A stretch of 64,000 nucleotides of DNA from Halomarinibacterium sp034670265. GTDB taxonomy: Bacteria > Bacteroidota > Bacteroidia > Flavobacteriales > Flavobacteriaceae. Both the position numbers and the translations under genes were made by a program. The stretch spans positions 186,001-250,000 of the forward strand of contig JAXMNU010000003.1 in the NCBI GenBank assembly GCA_034670265.1. Reading direction: 5' to 3'. Positions within the stretch are counted from its first letter, which is position 1. Every line of letters begins with the position of its first letter. A model generated the notes under the pieces. The model did not search any database. It saw only the letters and a list, made by a program, of their open reading frames with translations, and was not told where the DNA came from. Shown piece by piece: positions 51,932-59,558 of the stretch.

Positions 51932-52462
51932 TTATTGTAATTTTTCTTTATAGCTTTCTACTTTTGTTTTTAAAATCCCTCTTGCTCTTGCTAGGTTAGA
52001 TTTAGACGTGCCATCACTAATTCCTAACATTTCTCCAATCTCTTTATGCGAATATCCATCCATTACATAAAGGTTAAATACTAATCGATATCTATCTGGC
52101 AATTCTTGAATAATCTTTAAAAGGTAATCCAACGGAATGCCTTCTTGCTCTACCTCAACATCAGCATCTTCAATTTGCTGCTCGTTGGGAATATCGAATG
52201 TTCTTTTTTTTCGGTATTTCTGAAGCACTGTGTTTACAGTAATTCGTTTCATCCAACCTTCAAAAGAACCTTTACCTTCAAATTGCTCAATACGTCTAAA
52301 AATAGTGATAAAGGCATCCTGCAAACTATCTTCGGCTTCGGCTCTATTTGGGGAGTATTTTAAACAAATTCCAAAAAGAATTCTAGAATAGTCCCTATAG
52401 AGCGTTTCCTGCGCTTTTGCATCTTGCTTTTTACACCTTGTTATGAGCTCTTCTAAAGTCAA
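51932..52462 (-). CDS. ECF-type RNA polymerase sigma factor
   Basis: A 176-residue sigma-70 of ECF type. Region 2 is LYRDYSRILFGICLKYSPNRA with DAFITIFRRIEQFEGKGSF, and region 4 is LPDRYRLVFNLYVMDGYSHKEIGEMLGIS. The start is TTG at 52462; no ATG fits. It is co-transcribed with the dual-membrane anti-sigma gene (24-base gap). Upstream lies an inverted repeat at 52496-52564; its GCAACC units could be the sigma factor's own -35 elements. Confidence 0.9.
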   Translation of the reverse strand: MTLEELITRCKKQDAKAQETLYRDYSRILFGICLKYSPNRAEAEDSLQDAFITIFRRIEQFEGKGSFEGWMKRITVNTVLQKYRKKRTFDIPNEQQIEDADVEVEQEGIPLDYLLKIIQELPDRYRLVFNLYVMDGYSHKEIGEMLGISDGTSKSNLARARGILKTKVESYKEKLQ

Positions 52463-52495
52463 TAGGTCTGTGTTAATCTACTAATTTAAAGTAGG

Positions 52496-52564
52496 CAACC
52501 TTATACCCATTTCACTTTACAAATTAAAGATACAAGTCATGGTGTATGGTTGCGTATAAGGTTG
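52496..52564. repeat. Inverted repeat between recA and the ECF sigma gene
   Basis: CAACCTTATAC (52496-52506) and GTATAAGGTTG (52554-52564) are perfect 11-bp inverted copies 47 bp apart. The left arm, extended as GCAACC, also pairs with GGTTGC at 52548-52553. It occupies most of the 106-base gap and ends 4 bases from the recA stop codon. Confidence 0.7.
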
Positions 52565-52568
52565 GTTT

Positions 52569-53576
52569 TTATGATGAAATTGCTGCGATTGCCTCTTTTA
52601 TCTTTTTTTCCAATTCCTCCATTAACTCGGGGTTGTCTAAAAGAAGTGTTTTTACTGCGTCTCTCCCCTGTCCTAATTTTGTGTCATCATAGCTAAACCA
52701 AGAACCACTTTTCTTTACAATTTCAAAATCAACACCAAGGTCGATAATTTCCCCTACTTTGGAGATTCCTTCCCCATACATGATGTCGAACTCAGCAGTT
52801 TTAAATGGAGGTGCAACTTTGTTTTTAACTACTTTCACTCGTGTTTTATTCCCTACTGAAGTACTATCAGAATTTTTAATTTGTGTAGATCTTCGAATAT
52901 CCAATCTCACCGAAGCATAAAATTTAAGGGCATTTCCACCCGTAGTGGTTTCTGGGTTTCCAAACATCACCCCTATTTTTTCACGTAACTGATTAATAAA
53001 AATAACGGTACAATTAGTTTTACTAATCGATCCTGTTAATTTGCGAAGTGCTTGTGACATAAGTCGGGCGTGTAATCCCATTTTACTATCACCCATTTCT
53101 CCTTCAATTTCACTTTTTGGAGTCAAGGCAGCTACTGAGTCAATTACAATAATATCAATGGCTCCACTACGTATTAAGTTATCGGCAATTTCTAAGGCCT
53201 GCTCCCCATTATCTGGCTGTGATATAATTAGATTTTCGATATCGACTCCTAATTTTTCGGCATAGTTTCGGTCAAAGGCATGTTCAGCATCAATAAAAGC
53301 GGCAAGACCTCCTTTTTTTTGAGCTTCAGCCATAGCGTGTAGCGTTAATGTAGTTTTACCAGAAGATTCTGGGCCATATATTTCAATGACTCTTCCGCGG
53401 GGATACCCACCTACTCCAAGGGCAACATCAAGGCCTAATGAGCCTGTGGGAATAACTTCAACTTGCTGCACAGCTGAATCTCCCATTTTCATTACTGTTC
53501 CTTTTCCGTAGGTTTTATCTAATTTATCTAATGTTAGCTTTAAGGCTTTTAATTTTGCGTCTTTTTCGGTACTCAT
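52569..53576 (-). CDS. recA: Recombinase RecA
   Basis: A 335-residue RecA with Walker A GPESSGKTT (about residues 69-77), the Walker B strand DIIVIDSVAALTP, loop L2 around FGNPETTTGGNALKFYA and the conserved RVKVVKNKVAPPF. It forms filaments on single-stranded DNA for recombination and SOS induction. I looked for a clear SOS box in the gap upstream and found none. The gene is transcribed alone; the ECF sigma gene follows in the same direction after 106 bases. Confidence 0.97.
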   Translation of the reverse strand: MSTEKDAKLKALKLTLDKLDKTYGKGTVMKMGDSAVQQVEVIPTGSLGLDVALGVGGYPRGRVIEIYGPESSGKTTLTLHAMAEAQKKGGLAAFIDAEHAFDRNYAEKLGVDIENLIISQPDNGEQALEIADNLIRSGAIDIIVIDSVAALTPKSEIEGEMGDSKMGLHARLMSQALRKLTGSISKTNCTVIFINQLREKIGVMFGNPETTTGGNALKFYASVRLDIRRSTQIKNSDSTSVGNKTRVKVVKNKVAPPFKTAEFDIMYGEGISKVGEIIDLGVDFEIVKKSGSWFSYDDTKLGQGRDAVKTLLLDNPELMEELEKKIKEAIAAISS

Positions 53577-53802
53577 AGTATAAAATTGATAAGAAATTAA
53601 TTGAATAGGCTAAGGTACTATTTCTTTGGTTTCACTACAATAGGAAAACCTATGAGAGTATAATTTTTGTTAACAATGATTTGTGATGTTGATTGTTTTA
53701 GGAAAAAGGTAATTTTTCTGTAAAATACGGTATCTTTACTTTTTTAAATTAAGTTTCATCTTCGTCTCTTTTTTCTTAAAAAGAGCTATATATACATAAA
53801 AT
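53577..53802. other. Divergent intergenic region recA/ricT
   Basis: 226 AT-rich bases without a gene. A small palindrome, ATAGG-AAAA-CCTAT, lies at 53640-53653. A hairpin with arms 53766-53773 and 53778-53785 (CTCTTTTT/AAAAAGAG) sits 18 bases before the ricT start. TATCTTTA at 53731-53738 is a -7-like box for ricT. Confidence 0.55.
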
Positions 53803-54966
53803 ATGGGCTGTACCAGTTGTGCCAGTGGCGCTAACGGACAACCAAAAGGCTGCAAGAACAACGGAACTTGTGGTACTGATGGATGCAATAAATTAACGGT
53901 ATTCGATTGGCTATCTAATATGTCTTTACCCAAAGATATGGTACCCTTTAATGCGGTTGAGGTGCGTTTTAAAAATGGCAGAAAGCATTTTTATATCAAT
54001 TCTGAAAACCTTTCATTATCTATTGGTGATATTGTTGCTACGGAGTCTTCTCCTGGTCACGACATTGGAATAGTAACACTCACGGGAGAGTTAGTGAGAG
54101 TTCAAATGAAGAGAAAAAAGGAACTTCTAAACCTTGAGGAGCTTCCAAAAATATACCGTAAAGCAACCCAAAAGGATATTGATATTTGGCAGGGTGTTCG
54201 AGATAGGGAAGATGAGGTTCAAAAGCGTTCTCGTGAAATCGCTATGGCATTAGGGCTTAAAATGAAGATTAGTGATGTTGAGTTTCAAGGAGATGGCTCT
54301 AAAGTAATTTTCTATTATACAGCAGAAGAACGCGTGGATTTTAGACAGCTTATTAAAGACTTTGCACGTGCTTTTAGTACCCGCATCGAGATGAAACAAG
54401 TTGGTTTTAGACAAGAAGCATCACGATTAGGTGGAATTGGTTCTTGCGGAAGGGAACTTTGCTGCTCTACATGGCTTACAGATTTCAGGTCTGTTAACAC
54501 CTCTGCAGCCAGATATCAACAGCTTTCTTTAAATCCGCAAAAGCTAGCGGGGCAATGTGGGAAGTTAAAATGTTGCCTAAACTATGAATTAGATAGTTAT
54601 ATGGAAGCTTTGAAAGAGTTTCCGAAAATGGACGTAAAACTTTTAACTGAAAAAGGAAAAGCACAATGTCAAAAAATTGATATTTTTAAAGGACTTATGT
54701 GGTTTTCTTATGAAGAACAAGCAATGGCTTGGCATGAGCTTTCGGTAAAAAAAGTGAATGAAATTATTGCCATTAACAAGAAGGGGAATAAAGTAGCTAG
54801 TCTTGAAGAATTTATTGAAGAAAAAATTATTGAAGATGCCGAACTCTTCAATAATGTTGTAGGGCAGGATAGCTTAACAAGATTTGATCAACCCAAACGT
54901 TCTCGAAGTAGAAAAGGAAAAACCCGTAACAAAAGCAGAAATAAAAACCGAAAAAGAAATGCGTAG
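53803..54966 (+). CDS. ricT: RicT/YaaT-family (PSP1 domain) protein
   Basis: A 387-residue PSP1-domain protein. A Cys-rich N-terminus (GCTSCASG, CKNNGTC, DGC) precedes the PSP1 core with CGRELCCSTW (about residues 208-217) and CGKLKCCLNYE (about 247-257), the cysteine sites of RicT. The C-terminus is a basic Arg/Lys tail. In Bacillus RicT joins a Ric complex that alters RNA decay and binds iron-sulfur clusters. It overlaps gldH by 8 bp (ATGCGTAG), a coupling also seen in other flavobacteria. Confidence 0.9.
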   Translation: MGCTSCASGANGQPKGCKNNGTCGTDGCNKLTVFDWLSNMSLPKDMVPFNAVEVRFKNGRKHFYINSENLSLSIGDIVATESSPGHDIGIVTLTGELVRVQMKRKKELLNLEELPKIYRKATQKDIDIWQGVRDREDEVQKRSREIAMALGLKMKISDVEFQGDGSKVIFYYTAEERVDFRQLIKDFARAFSTRIEMKQVGFRQEASRLGGIGSCGRELCCSTWLTDFRSVNTSAARYQQLSLNPQKLAGQCGKLKCCLNYELDSYMEALKEFPKMDVKLLTEKGKAQCQKIDIFKGLMWFSYEEQAMAWHELSVKKVNEIIAINKKGNKVASLEEFIEEKIIEDAELFNNVVGQDSLTRFDQPKRSRSRKGKTRNKSRNKNRKRNA

Positions 54967-55441
54967 CATTTTTTGGATACTTTTAGTCGTTATAACATTT
55001 ATAGCTTGTGACAGCAAAACTGTTGTTAGTGAAACTAGGACGCTTTCCGGAGATTGGGGTAAGAATGATGTTATTGAGTTTACTATACCTAAACTAGATT
55101 CACTTAAAAAGTATAATATGTTTCTACATGTAAGAAACACAAATGATTATCCATTTAATAATATATTTATCATTGCAAGCATTAACTTCCCTCATGGAAA
55201 GGTCATAACAGACACTCTTGAATATAGAATGGCAGAATCAGACGGTACGTGGTTAGGAACAGGAGTTGGGAGTGTTAAAGAAAGCAAGCTTTGGTATAAA
55301 GAAAATATTTCCTTTTTTGAAACAGGGAATTATGTATTGAGAGTTTCACAAGCAGTGCGCAATAATGGGGATGTTGGGGGCGTTTCTCAGTTAAGAGGAA
55401 TAACAGATGTAGGCTATAGTATTGAAGTAGTAACAGAGTAA
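54959..55441 (+). CDS. gldH: Gliding motility lipoprotein GldH
   Basis: A 160-residue lipoprotein (signal peptide ending TFIAC) of the GldH family. The conserved beta-rich core includes WGKNDVIEFTIPKLDS and FPHGKVITDTLEYRM. In F. johnsoniae gldH is required for gliding and type IX-dependent functions. The start is ATG at 54959, inside the ricT stop region; a longer frame from 54884 runs through ricT and lacks a signal peptide. The PBP1A gene follows after 3 bases. Confidence 0.9.
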   Translation: MRSIFWILLVVITFIACDSKTVVSETRTLSGDWGKNDVIEFTIPKLDSLKKYNMFLHVRNTNDYPFNNIFIIASINFPHGKVITDTLEYRMAESDGTWLGTGVGSVKESKLWYKENISFFETGNYVLRVSQAVRNNGDVGGVSQLRGITDVGYSIEVVTE

Positions 55442-55444
55442 AAA

Positions 55445-57760
55445 ATGGCAGCAAAAACCATCAAAAAGAAAGAACAACAAGGAAACAAAAAGCACATCAA
55501 AACTTTTTGGAAGATTTTTGGTAGCGGAATCCTTTTGGTGTTATTAATCTTTGTATTGGCTTCCTGGGGCGTCTTTGGCAGTCTGCCAGATGAGACTAGT
55601 TTAGAAAACCCTGAAAAAGATCTTGCGACTCAAATTATTTCTTCAGATGGTCAAGTGATAGGAAAATTTTTTAAAGAAAATAGAACTCCAATACAATACG
55701 AAGACCTTCCTAAAGATCTTGTAAATGCCCTAATAGCTACTGAAGACGCACGGTTTTATGATCATTCTGGAATTGATGGAAAAGGAACACTAAGAGCCGT
55801 TGCCTTTCTAGGAACTCGAGGAGGAGCGAGTACTATTTCACAGCAATTAGCTAAACAATTTTTTACAGACCAAGTGGCTAGTAGTAAATTGGAAAGAGGG
55901 GTTCAAAAAATTAAAGAATGGATTATCGCTACTCGTTTAGAGAGACGATATACAAAAGAAGAGATTATCACGATGTATTTTAATACCTATGATTTTTTGA
56001 ATTTGGCCATCGGGATTGAATCTGCTTCAAATATTTATTTCAATAAAAACCCTCAAGAACTTAACATTCAAGAATCTGCCATGCTGGTAGGAATGTTTAA
56101 AAATTCTTCTTTATACAACCCTAAGAGAAACCCCGAAGGCGTGATGAATCGTAGAAATGTGGTGCTATCTCAAATGGAAAAGTATGATTACATAACTGAA
56201 AAAGAGAGAGATTCTTTACGTCAATTACCCTTAAATGTTAAGTTTACGCCTCAAGATCACGATAAAGGCATTGCAACGTATGTAAGAGAATATATTCGAG
56301 GGTATATGAAACAATGGGCAAAGGAGAATCCTAAACCCGACGGCTCTTTGTATGATATTAATAGCGATGGATTAAAAATTTATACCACATTAGATTCCAA
56401 AATGCAACTCTATGCAGAGCAAGCAATTGATGCACATATTGCCAACCTTCAAAAGGAATTTTCAAGCCAAAATGAAAAGAATAAAACAGCCCCTTTTAGA
56501 GATATTACAGAGGAGGAGGAAGATCAGATTTTAGAATCTGCCATGAAAAGAAGTGACCGTTGGAGAGAGCTAAAAAAGCAAGGAAAAAGCGAAAAGGAAA
56601 TTTTAGAAAGCTTCAGAAAAAAAACAGAAATGACCATTTTCTCTTGGGGAGGAGATATAGATACTTTAATGACGCCAATTGATTCTATTAGATATTACAA
56701 GTCTTTCCTAAGGGCTTCAATGATGTCCATGACTCCGCAAACAGGAGAGATTAAAGCTTGGGTTGGTGGAATTAATTATAAACACTTCAAGTATGATATG
56801 GTGAAAACAGGTAAACGCCAGATAGGGTCTACCTTTAAGCCATTTGTGTATGCAACTGCTATAGATCAAATGCATATGTCTCCTTGTGATACCTTACCAA
56901 ACACACCTTATTGTATTCCTACAGGTAAGTATGGGCTTTTAAAAGATTGGTGCCCAAAAAATAGTGATGGTAGCTATGGAGGGATGGTAACCTTAAAGCG
57001 GGCTTTAGCAAATTCCGTAAATACAGTAACAGCTAGACTTATAGATCGTGTGGGACCTCGACCTGTAATAGATTTGGTTGAAAAAATGGGTGTCGAATCA
57101 AAAGATATTCCAGAAGCACCTTCTATTGCACTAGGCACTCCAGATATTTCATTATACGAAATGGTAGGCGCTTATAGCACCTTTGCCAATGAAGGAGTTT
57201 ATGTGAAGCCTATTTTAGTGCAACGCATAGAAGATAAAAATGGTACCATTTTATTTCAAAATGTACCCGAAACAAAAGATGTAATTAGTAAAGAGTCTGC
57301 CTATGTAACTGTGAGTTTAATGGAAGGCGTTACTCAAGCGGGCTCTGGACAAAGGTTAAGACATTCTTGGGCCACAAACACTGCTACCTACAAAAATGCA
57401 GTTACTGGCTACCCCTACGAATTTGCAAACCCTATTGCTGGAAAGACAGGGACAACTCAAAATAATAGTGACGGATGGTTTATGGGTATGGTTCCCAATT
57501 TGGCCACAGGAGTATGGGTTGGCGGCGAAGATCGTTCGGTTCGATTTTCAAGTACTGCGTATGGACAAGGAGCGACAATGGCTTTGCCAATATGGGGAAT
57601 TTATATGCGAAAATGTTATGAGGATCCTTCATTAGATATTTCAAAAAATAATTTTAGCAAACCATCAAAGCTCTCTATTGAAACTGATTGTGCTAAGTAT
57701 AGTGGGAATTCTGGAGAAGGAAATGAACTTCCAGACGATGAGTTTGACTTTGCCCCTTAA
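55445..57760 (+). CDS. Penicillin-binding protein 1A (bifunctional transglycosylase/transpeptidase)
   Basis: A 771-residue class A PBP. Cytoplasmic Lys-rich N-terminus, membrane helix (about residues 27-48), GT51 glycosyltransferase (IATEDARFYDHSGID with catalytic Glu, then GASTISQQLAKQFF) and a transpeptidase with GSTFKPF (catalytic Ser), NSVNT and KTGTT. It polymerises and cross-links peptidoglycan at the outer face of the inner membrane. It follows gldH by 3 bases, so the ricT-gldH-PBP unit is probably one operon. Confidence 0.95.
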   Translation: MAAKTIKKKEQQGNKKHIKTFWKIFGSGILLVLLIFVLASWGVFGSLPDETSLENPEKDLATQIISSDGQVIGKFFKENRTPIQYEDLPKDLVNALIATEDARFYDHSGIDGKGTLRAVAFLGTRGGASTISQQLAKQFFTDQVASSKLERGVQKIKEWIIATRLERRYTKEEIITMYFNTYDFLNLAIGIESASNIYFNKNPQELNIQESAMLVGMFKNSSLYNPKRNPEGVMNRRNVVLSQMEKYDYITEKERDSLRQLPLNVKFTPQDHDKGIATYVREYIRGYMKQWAKENPKPDGSLYDINSDGLKIYTTLDSKMQLYAEQAIDAHIANLQKEFSSQNEKNKTAPFRDITEEEEDQILESAMKRSDRWRELKKQGKSEKEILESFRKKTEMTIFSWGGDIDTLMTPIDSIRYYKSFLRASMMSMTPQTGEIKAWVGGINYKHFKYDMVKTGKRQIGSTFKPFVYATAIDQMHMSPCDTLPNTPYCIPTGKYGLLKDWCPKNSDGSYGGMVTLKRALANSVNTVTARLIDRVGPRPVIDLVEKMGVESKDIPEAPSIALGTPDISLYEMVGAYSTFANEGVYVKPILVQRIEDKNGTILFQNVPETKDVISKESAYVTVSLMEGVTQAGSGQRLRHSWATNTATYKNAVTGYPYEFANPIAGKTGTTQNNSDGWFMGMVPNLATGVWVGGEDRSVRFSSTAYGQGATMALPIWGIYMRKCYEDPSLDISKNNFSKPSKLSIETDCAKYSGNSGEGNELPDDEFDFAP

Positions 57761-57780
57761 CCCTGAAGATAAAAACGATG

Positions 57781-57805
57781 AAACCCGAGAAATCGGGTTT
57801 TTTAA
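57781..57805 (+). terminator. Terminator of the ricT-gldH-PBP1A operon
   Basis: AAACCCGA (57781-57788), loop GAAA, TCGGGTTT (57793-57800) and a following T run, 20 bases after the PBP1A stop. A GNRA-type tetraloop makes it stable. Confidence 0.92.
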
Positions 57806-57846
57806 TGCCTTTATTTTTTGTAATTTTAATAAAAATTGAAAAGCAC

Positions 57847-58548
57847 ATGATTACTAAAACAGTTGCCAATGTTCAAGACGCCTGTAAAGGGGTAACAGAT
57901 GGAATGACCTTTATGTTAGGAGGCTTTGGACTTAGCGGTATTCCCGAAAATTGTATTACAGAATTGGTTCGATTAAATGTAAAAGATGTAACATGTATTT
58001 CTAATAATGCAGGAGTGGATGATTTTGGATTAGGGTTATTACTTCAAAAGCATCAAATAAAAAAAATGATTTCGTCGTATGTTGGAGAAAATGCAGAGTT
58101 TGAAAGACAAATGCTAAGTGGAGAGTTGGAAGTTGAGCTAATTCCGCAAGGAACATTAGCACAACGATGTAGAGCCGCACAAAGTGGAATACCAGCCTTT
58201 TTTACACCTGCCGGGTATGGAACTGAAGTAGCCGAAGGAAAAGAAGTGAGAGAGTTTAATGGGAAAATGCATATCATGGAACACGCATTTAAAGCAGATT
58301 TTGCCTTTATAAAAGCGTGGAAAGGAGATACCGCAGGGAATTTAATTTTTAAAGGAACTGCGAGAAATTTTAACCCAAATATGTGTGGTGCTGCAAAAAT
58401 TACTGTGGCAGAAGTAGAAGAGTTAGTAACTGCGGGTGAACTGGATCCAAACAATATCCATATTCCAGGGATTTTTGTACAGCGTATTTTTCAAGGGAAA
58501 AACTATGAAAAAAGGATTGAACAATTAACCGTAAGAAAAAAAGCATAA
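57847..58548 (+). CDS. scoA: 3-oxoacid CoA-transferase subunit A
   Basis: A 233-residue CoA-transferase subunit A. It starts TKTVANVQDACKGVTDG, has the GGFGLSGIPENCI core (about residues 24-36), PQGTLAQRCRA and FFTPAGYGTEVAEGK, and closes with PGIFVQRIF. With subunit B it moves CoA from succinyl-CoA to 3-oxoacids such as acetoacetate. The start is ATG at 57847; a longer frame from 57778 would include the upstream terminator. Subunit B starts inside its stop (TAATG). Confidence 0.92.
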   Translation: MITKTVANVQDACKGVTDGMTFMLGGFGLSGIPENCITELVRLNVKDVTCISNNAGVDDFGLGLLLQKHQIKKMISSYVGENAEFERQMLSGELEVELIPQGTLAQRCRAAQSGIPAFFTPAGYGTEVAEGKEVREFNGKMHIMEHAFKADFAFIKAWKGDTAGNLIFKGTARNFNPNMCGAAKITVAEVEELVTAGELDPNNIHIPGIFVQRIFQGKNYEKRIEQLTVRKKA

Positions 58549-59204
58549 TGGCACTAGATAAAAATCAAATTGCGCAACGTATAGCCAAAGAGGTAAAAGA
58601 CGGCTATTATGTAAACTTGGGAATTGGAATTCCTACACTTGTCGCAAATTTTGTTCGCAATGATATTGAAGTTGAGTTTCAAAGTGAAAACGGAATTTTA
58701 GGAATGGGACCTTTCCCATTTGAAGGCGAAGAAGATCCAGACTTAATTAATGCCGGAAAACAAACCATTACGGCAATGCCCGGGGCTTCCTTTTTCGACT
58801 CTGCCATGAGTTTTTCTATGATTAGAGGGAAACATGTAGATTTAACCATTTTAGGTGCCATGGAAGTATCTCAAGAAGGAGATATTGCAAACTGGAAAAT
58901 ACCAGGAAAAATGGTAAAAGGTATGGGAGGTGCTATGGACTTAGTGGCCTCTGCCGAAAATATTATAGTTGCCATGATGCATACCAATAGAGAAGGGGAA
59001 TCTAAACTCCTTAAAACATGTTCGCTTCCATTAACGGGTGTGCGGTGTGTAAAAAAAATTGTGACCAATCTTGCTGTTTTGGAAATTAAAGACAATAAAT
59101 TCCATCTTTTGGAAAGGGCCCCAGGGGTATCTGTTGAGGAAATTAAAGCCGCTACCGAAGGTGAAATGGTTATTAACGGGACTATTCCTGAAATGAAATT
59201 TTAA
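58548..59204 (+). CDS. scoB: 3-oxoacid CoA-transferase subunit B
   Basis: A 218-residue CoA-transferase subunit B with the nucleophilic Glu in SENGILGMGPFP (about residues 46-57), the opening GYYVNLGIGIPTLVANF and the block MKGMGGAMDLV-like KMVKGMGGAMDLVA. It forms the active heterodimer with subunit A, to which it is coupled by a 1-bp overlap. No other ketone-body gene is in the window. Confidence 0.93.
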   Translation: MALDKNQIAQRIAKEVKDGYYVNLGIGIPTLVANFVRNDIEVEFQSENGILGMGPFPFEGEEDPDLINAGKQTITAMPGASFFDSAMSFSMIRGKHVDLTILGAMEVSQEGDIANWKIPGKMVKGMGGAMDLVASAENIIVAMMHTNREGESKLLKTCSLPLTGVRCVKKIVTNLAVLEIKDNKFHLLERAPGVSVEEIKAATEGEMVINGTIPEMKF

Positions 59205-59241
59205 GCCCTTCACCTCAAATTTTAATTCTTTTCAATCATAA

Positions 59242-59280
59242 ATTCGATTAAATGTTAAAATATTATGCATTTTATCGAAT
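59242..59280. repeat. Imperfect inverted repeat after scoB
   Basis: Arms ATTCGATTAAATG (59242-59254) and CATTTTATCGAAT (59268-59280) pair at 12 of 13 positions around a 13-nt AT-rich loop. It lacks a T run, so it is a poor terminator; it could be an operator or an mRNA end structure. Confidence 0.5.
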
Positions 59281-59366
59281 AAATATGTTTTTAATCGTAT
59301 TTATAGAAAATATTTCACACTTTAGCCTTCCCAAATTTGATTAACCACGCTTAACCAACTTATGTA

Positions 59367-59456
59367 ATGAAAAGTGTAACCAACTGGATAAAAAATACTT
59401 CGCAGCTTATTAAAAGTTTGTTTTATGTAGCTAAAAAAGTATTCTTGTTGATGTAA
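59367..59456 (+). CDS. Possible small basic peptide (29 aa)
   Basis: A 29-codon frame with ATG start and TAA stop. The peptide has five Lys, no acidic residue, one Trp and hydrophobic residues spaced to give an amphipathic helix (KSVTNWIKNTSQLIKSLF is the first part). It stands alone in a 354-base gap and is followed 51 bases later by a strong terminator in the same direction. No consensus promoter or Shine-Dalgarno is seen. It may be a real small membrane-active peptide, the visible part of a small RNA, or chance. Confidence 0.3.
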   Translation: MKSVTNWIKNTSQLIKSLFYVAKKVFLLM

Positions 59457-59507
59457 CTTATTGAAAATCCTTTTTCCCCAAATCTGCAACGATTCAGATA
59501 AAGGTAG

Positions 59508-59541
59508 GCCCGTTCTTTGTGAGGTTAGAACGGGCTTTTTT
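59508..59541 (+). terminator. Orphan rho-independent terminator
   Basis: GCCCGTTCT (59508-59516) and AGAACGGGC (59527-59535) form a 9-bp stem with a 10-nt loop and six T residues. The orientation is rightward. It cannot serve the leftward ABC gene ending at 59559, and no recognised rightward gene lies within 300 bases upstream. Confidence 0.88.
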
Positions 59542-59558
59542 ATTTATATATTTCTGAA

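Larger units (their letters stand above)
59205..59558. other. 354-base gap with an inverted repeat, a possible small ORF and a terminator
   Basis: The gap is AT-rich. It holds an imperfect inverted repeat (59242-59254 and 59268-59280, 12 of 13 positions pairing), a 29-codon ORF (59367-59456) and a strong plus-strand terminator (59508-59541). No other gene is visible, so something transcribed rightward probably ends at that terminator. Confidence 0.6.

Noticed and set aside
51153..51953. Open frame of 266 codons on the plus strand opposite the anti-sigma gene
   Set aside because: It is Ser/Phe/Val-rich because it is the antisense of Lys/Glu/Ser-rich repeats. The barrel and anti-sigma domain on the minus strand are clearly the coding ones.
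53577..53802. SOS (LexA) box before recA
   Set aside because: I looked for a LexA-type palindrome in the gap and found only a short ATAGG/CCTAT repeat, which is not a recognised site.
57778..57846. Upstream extension of the CoA-transferase subunit A gene
   Set aside because: It would translate across the PBP1A terminator hairpin and adds an unrelated hydrophobic leader to a cytoplasmic enzyme.
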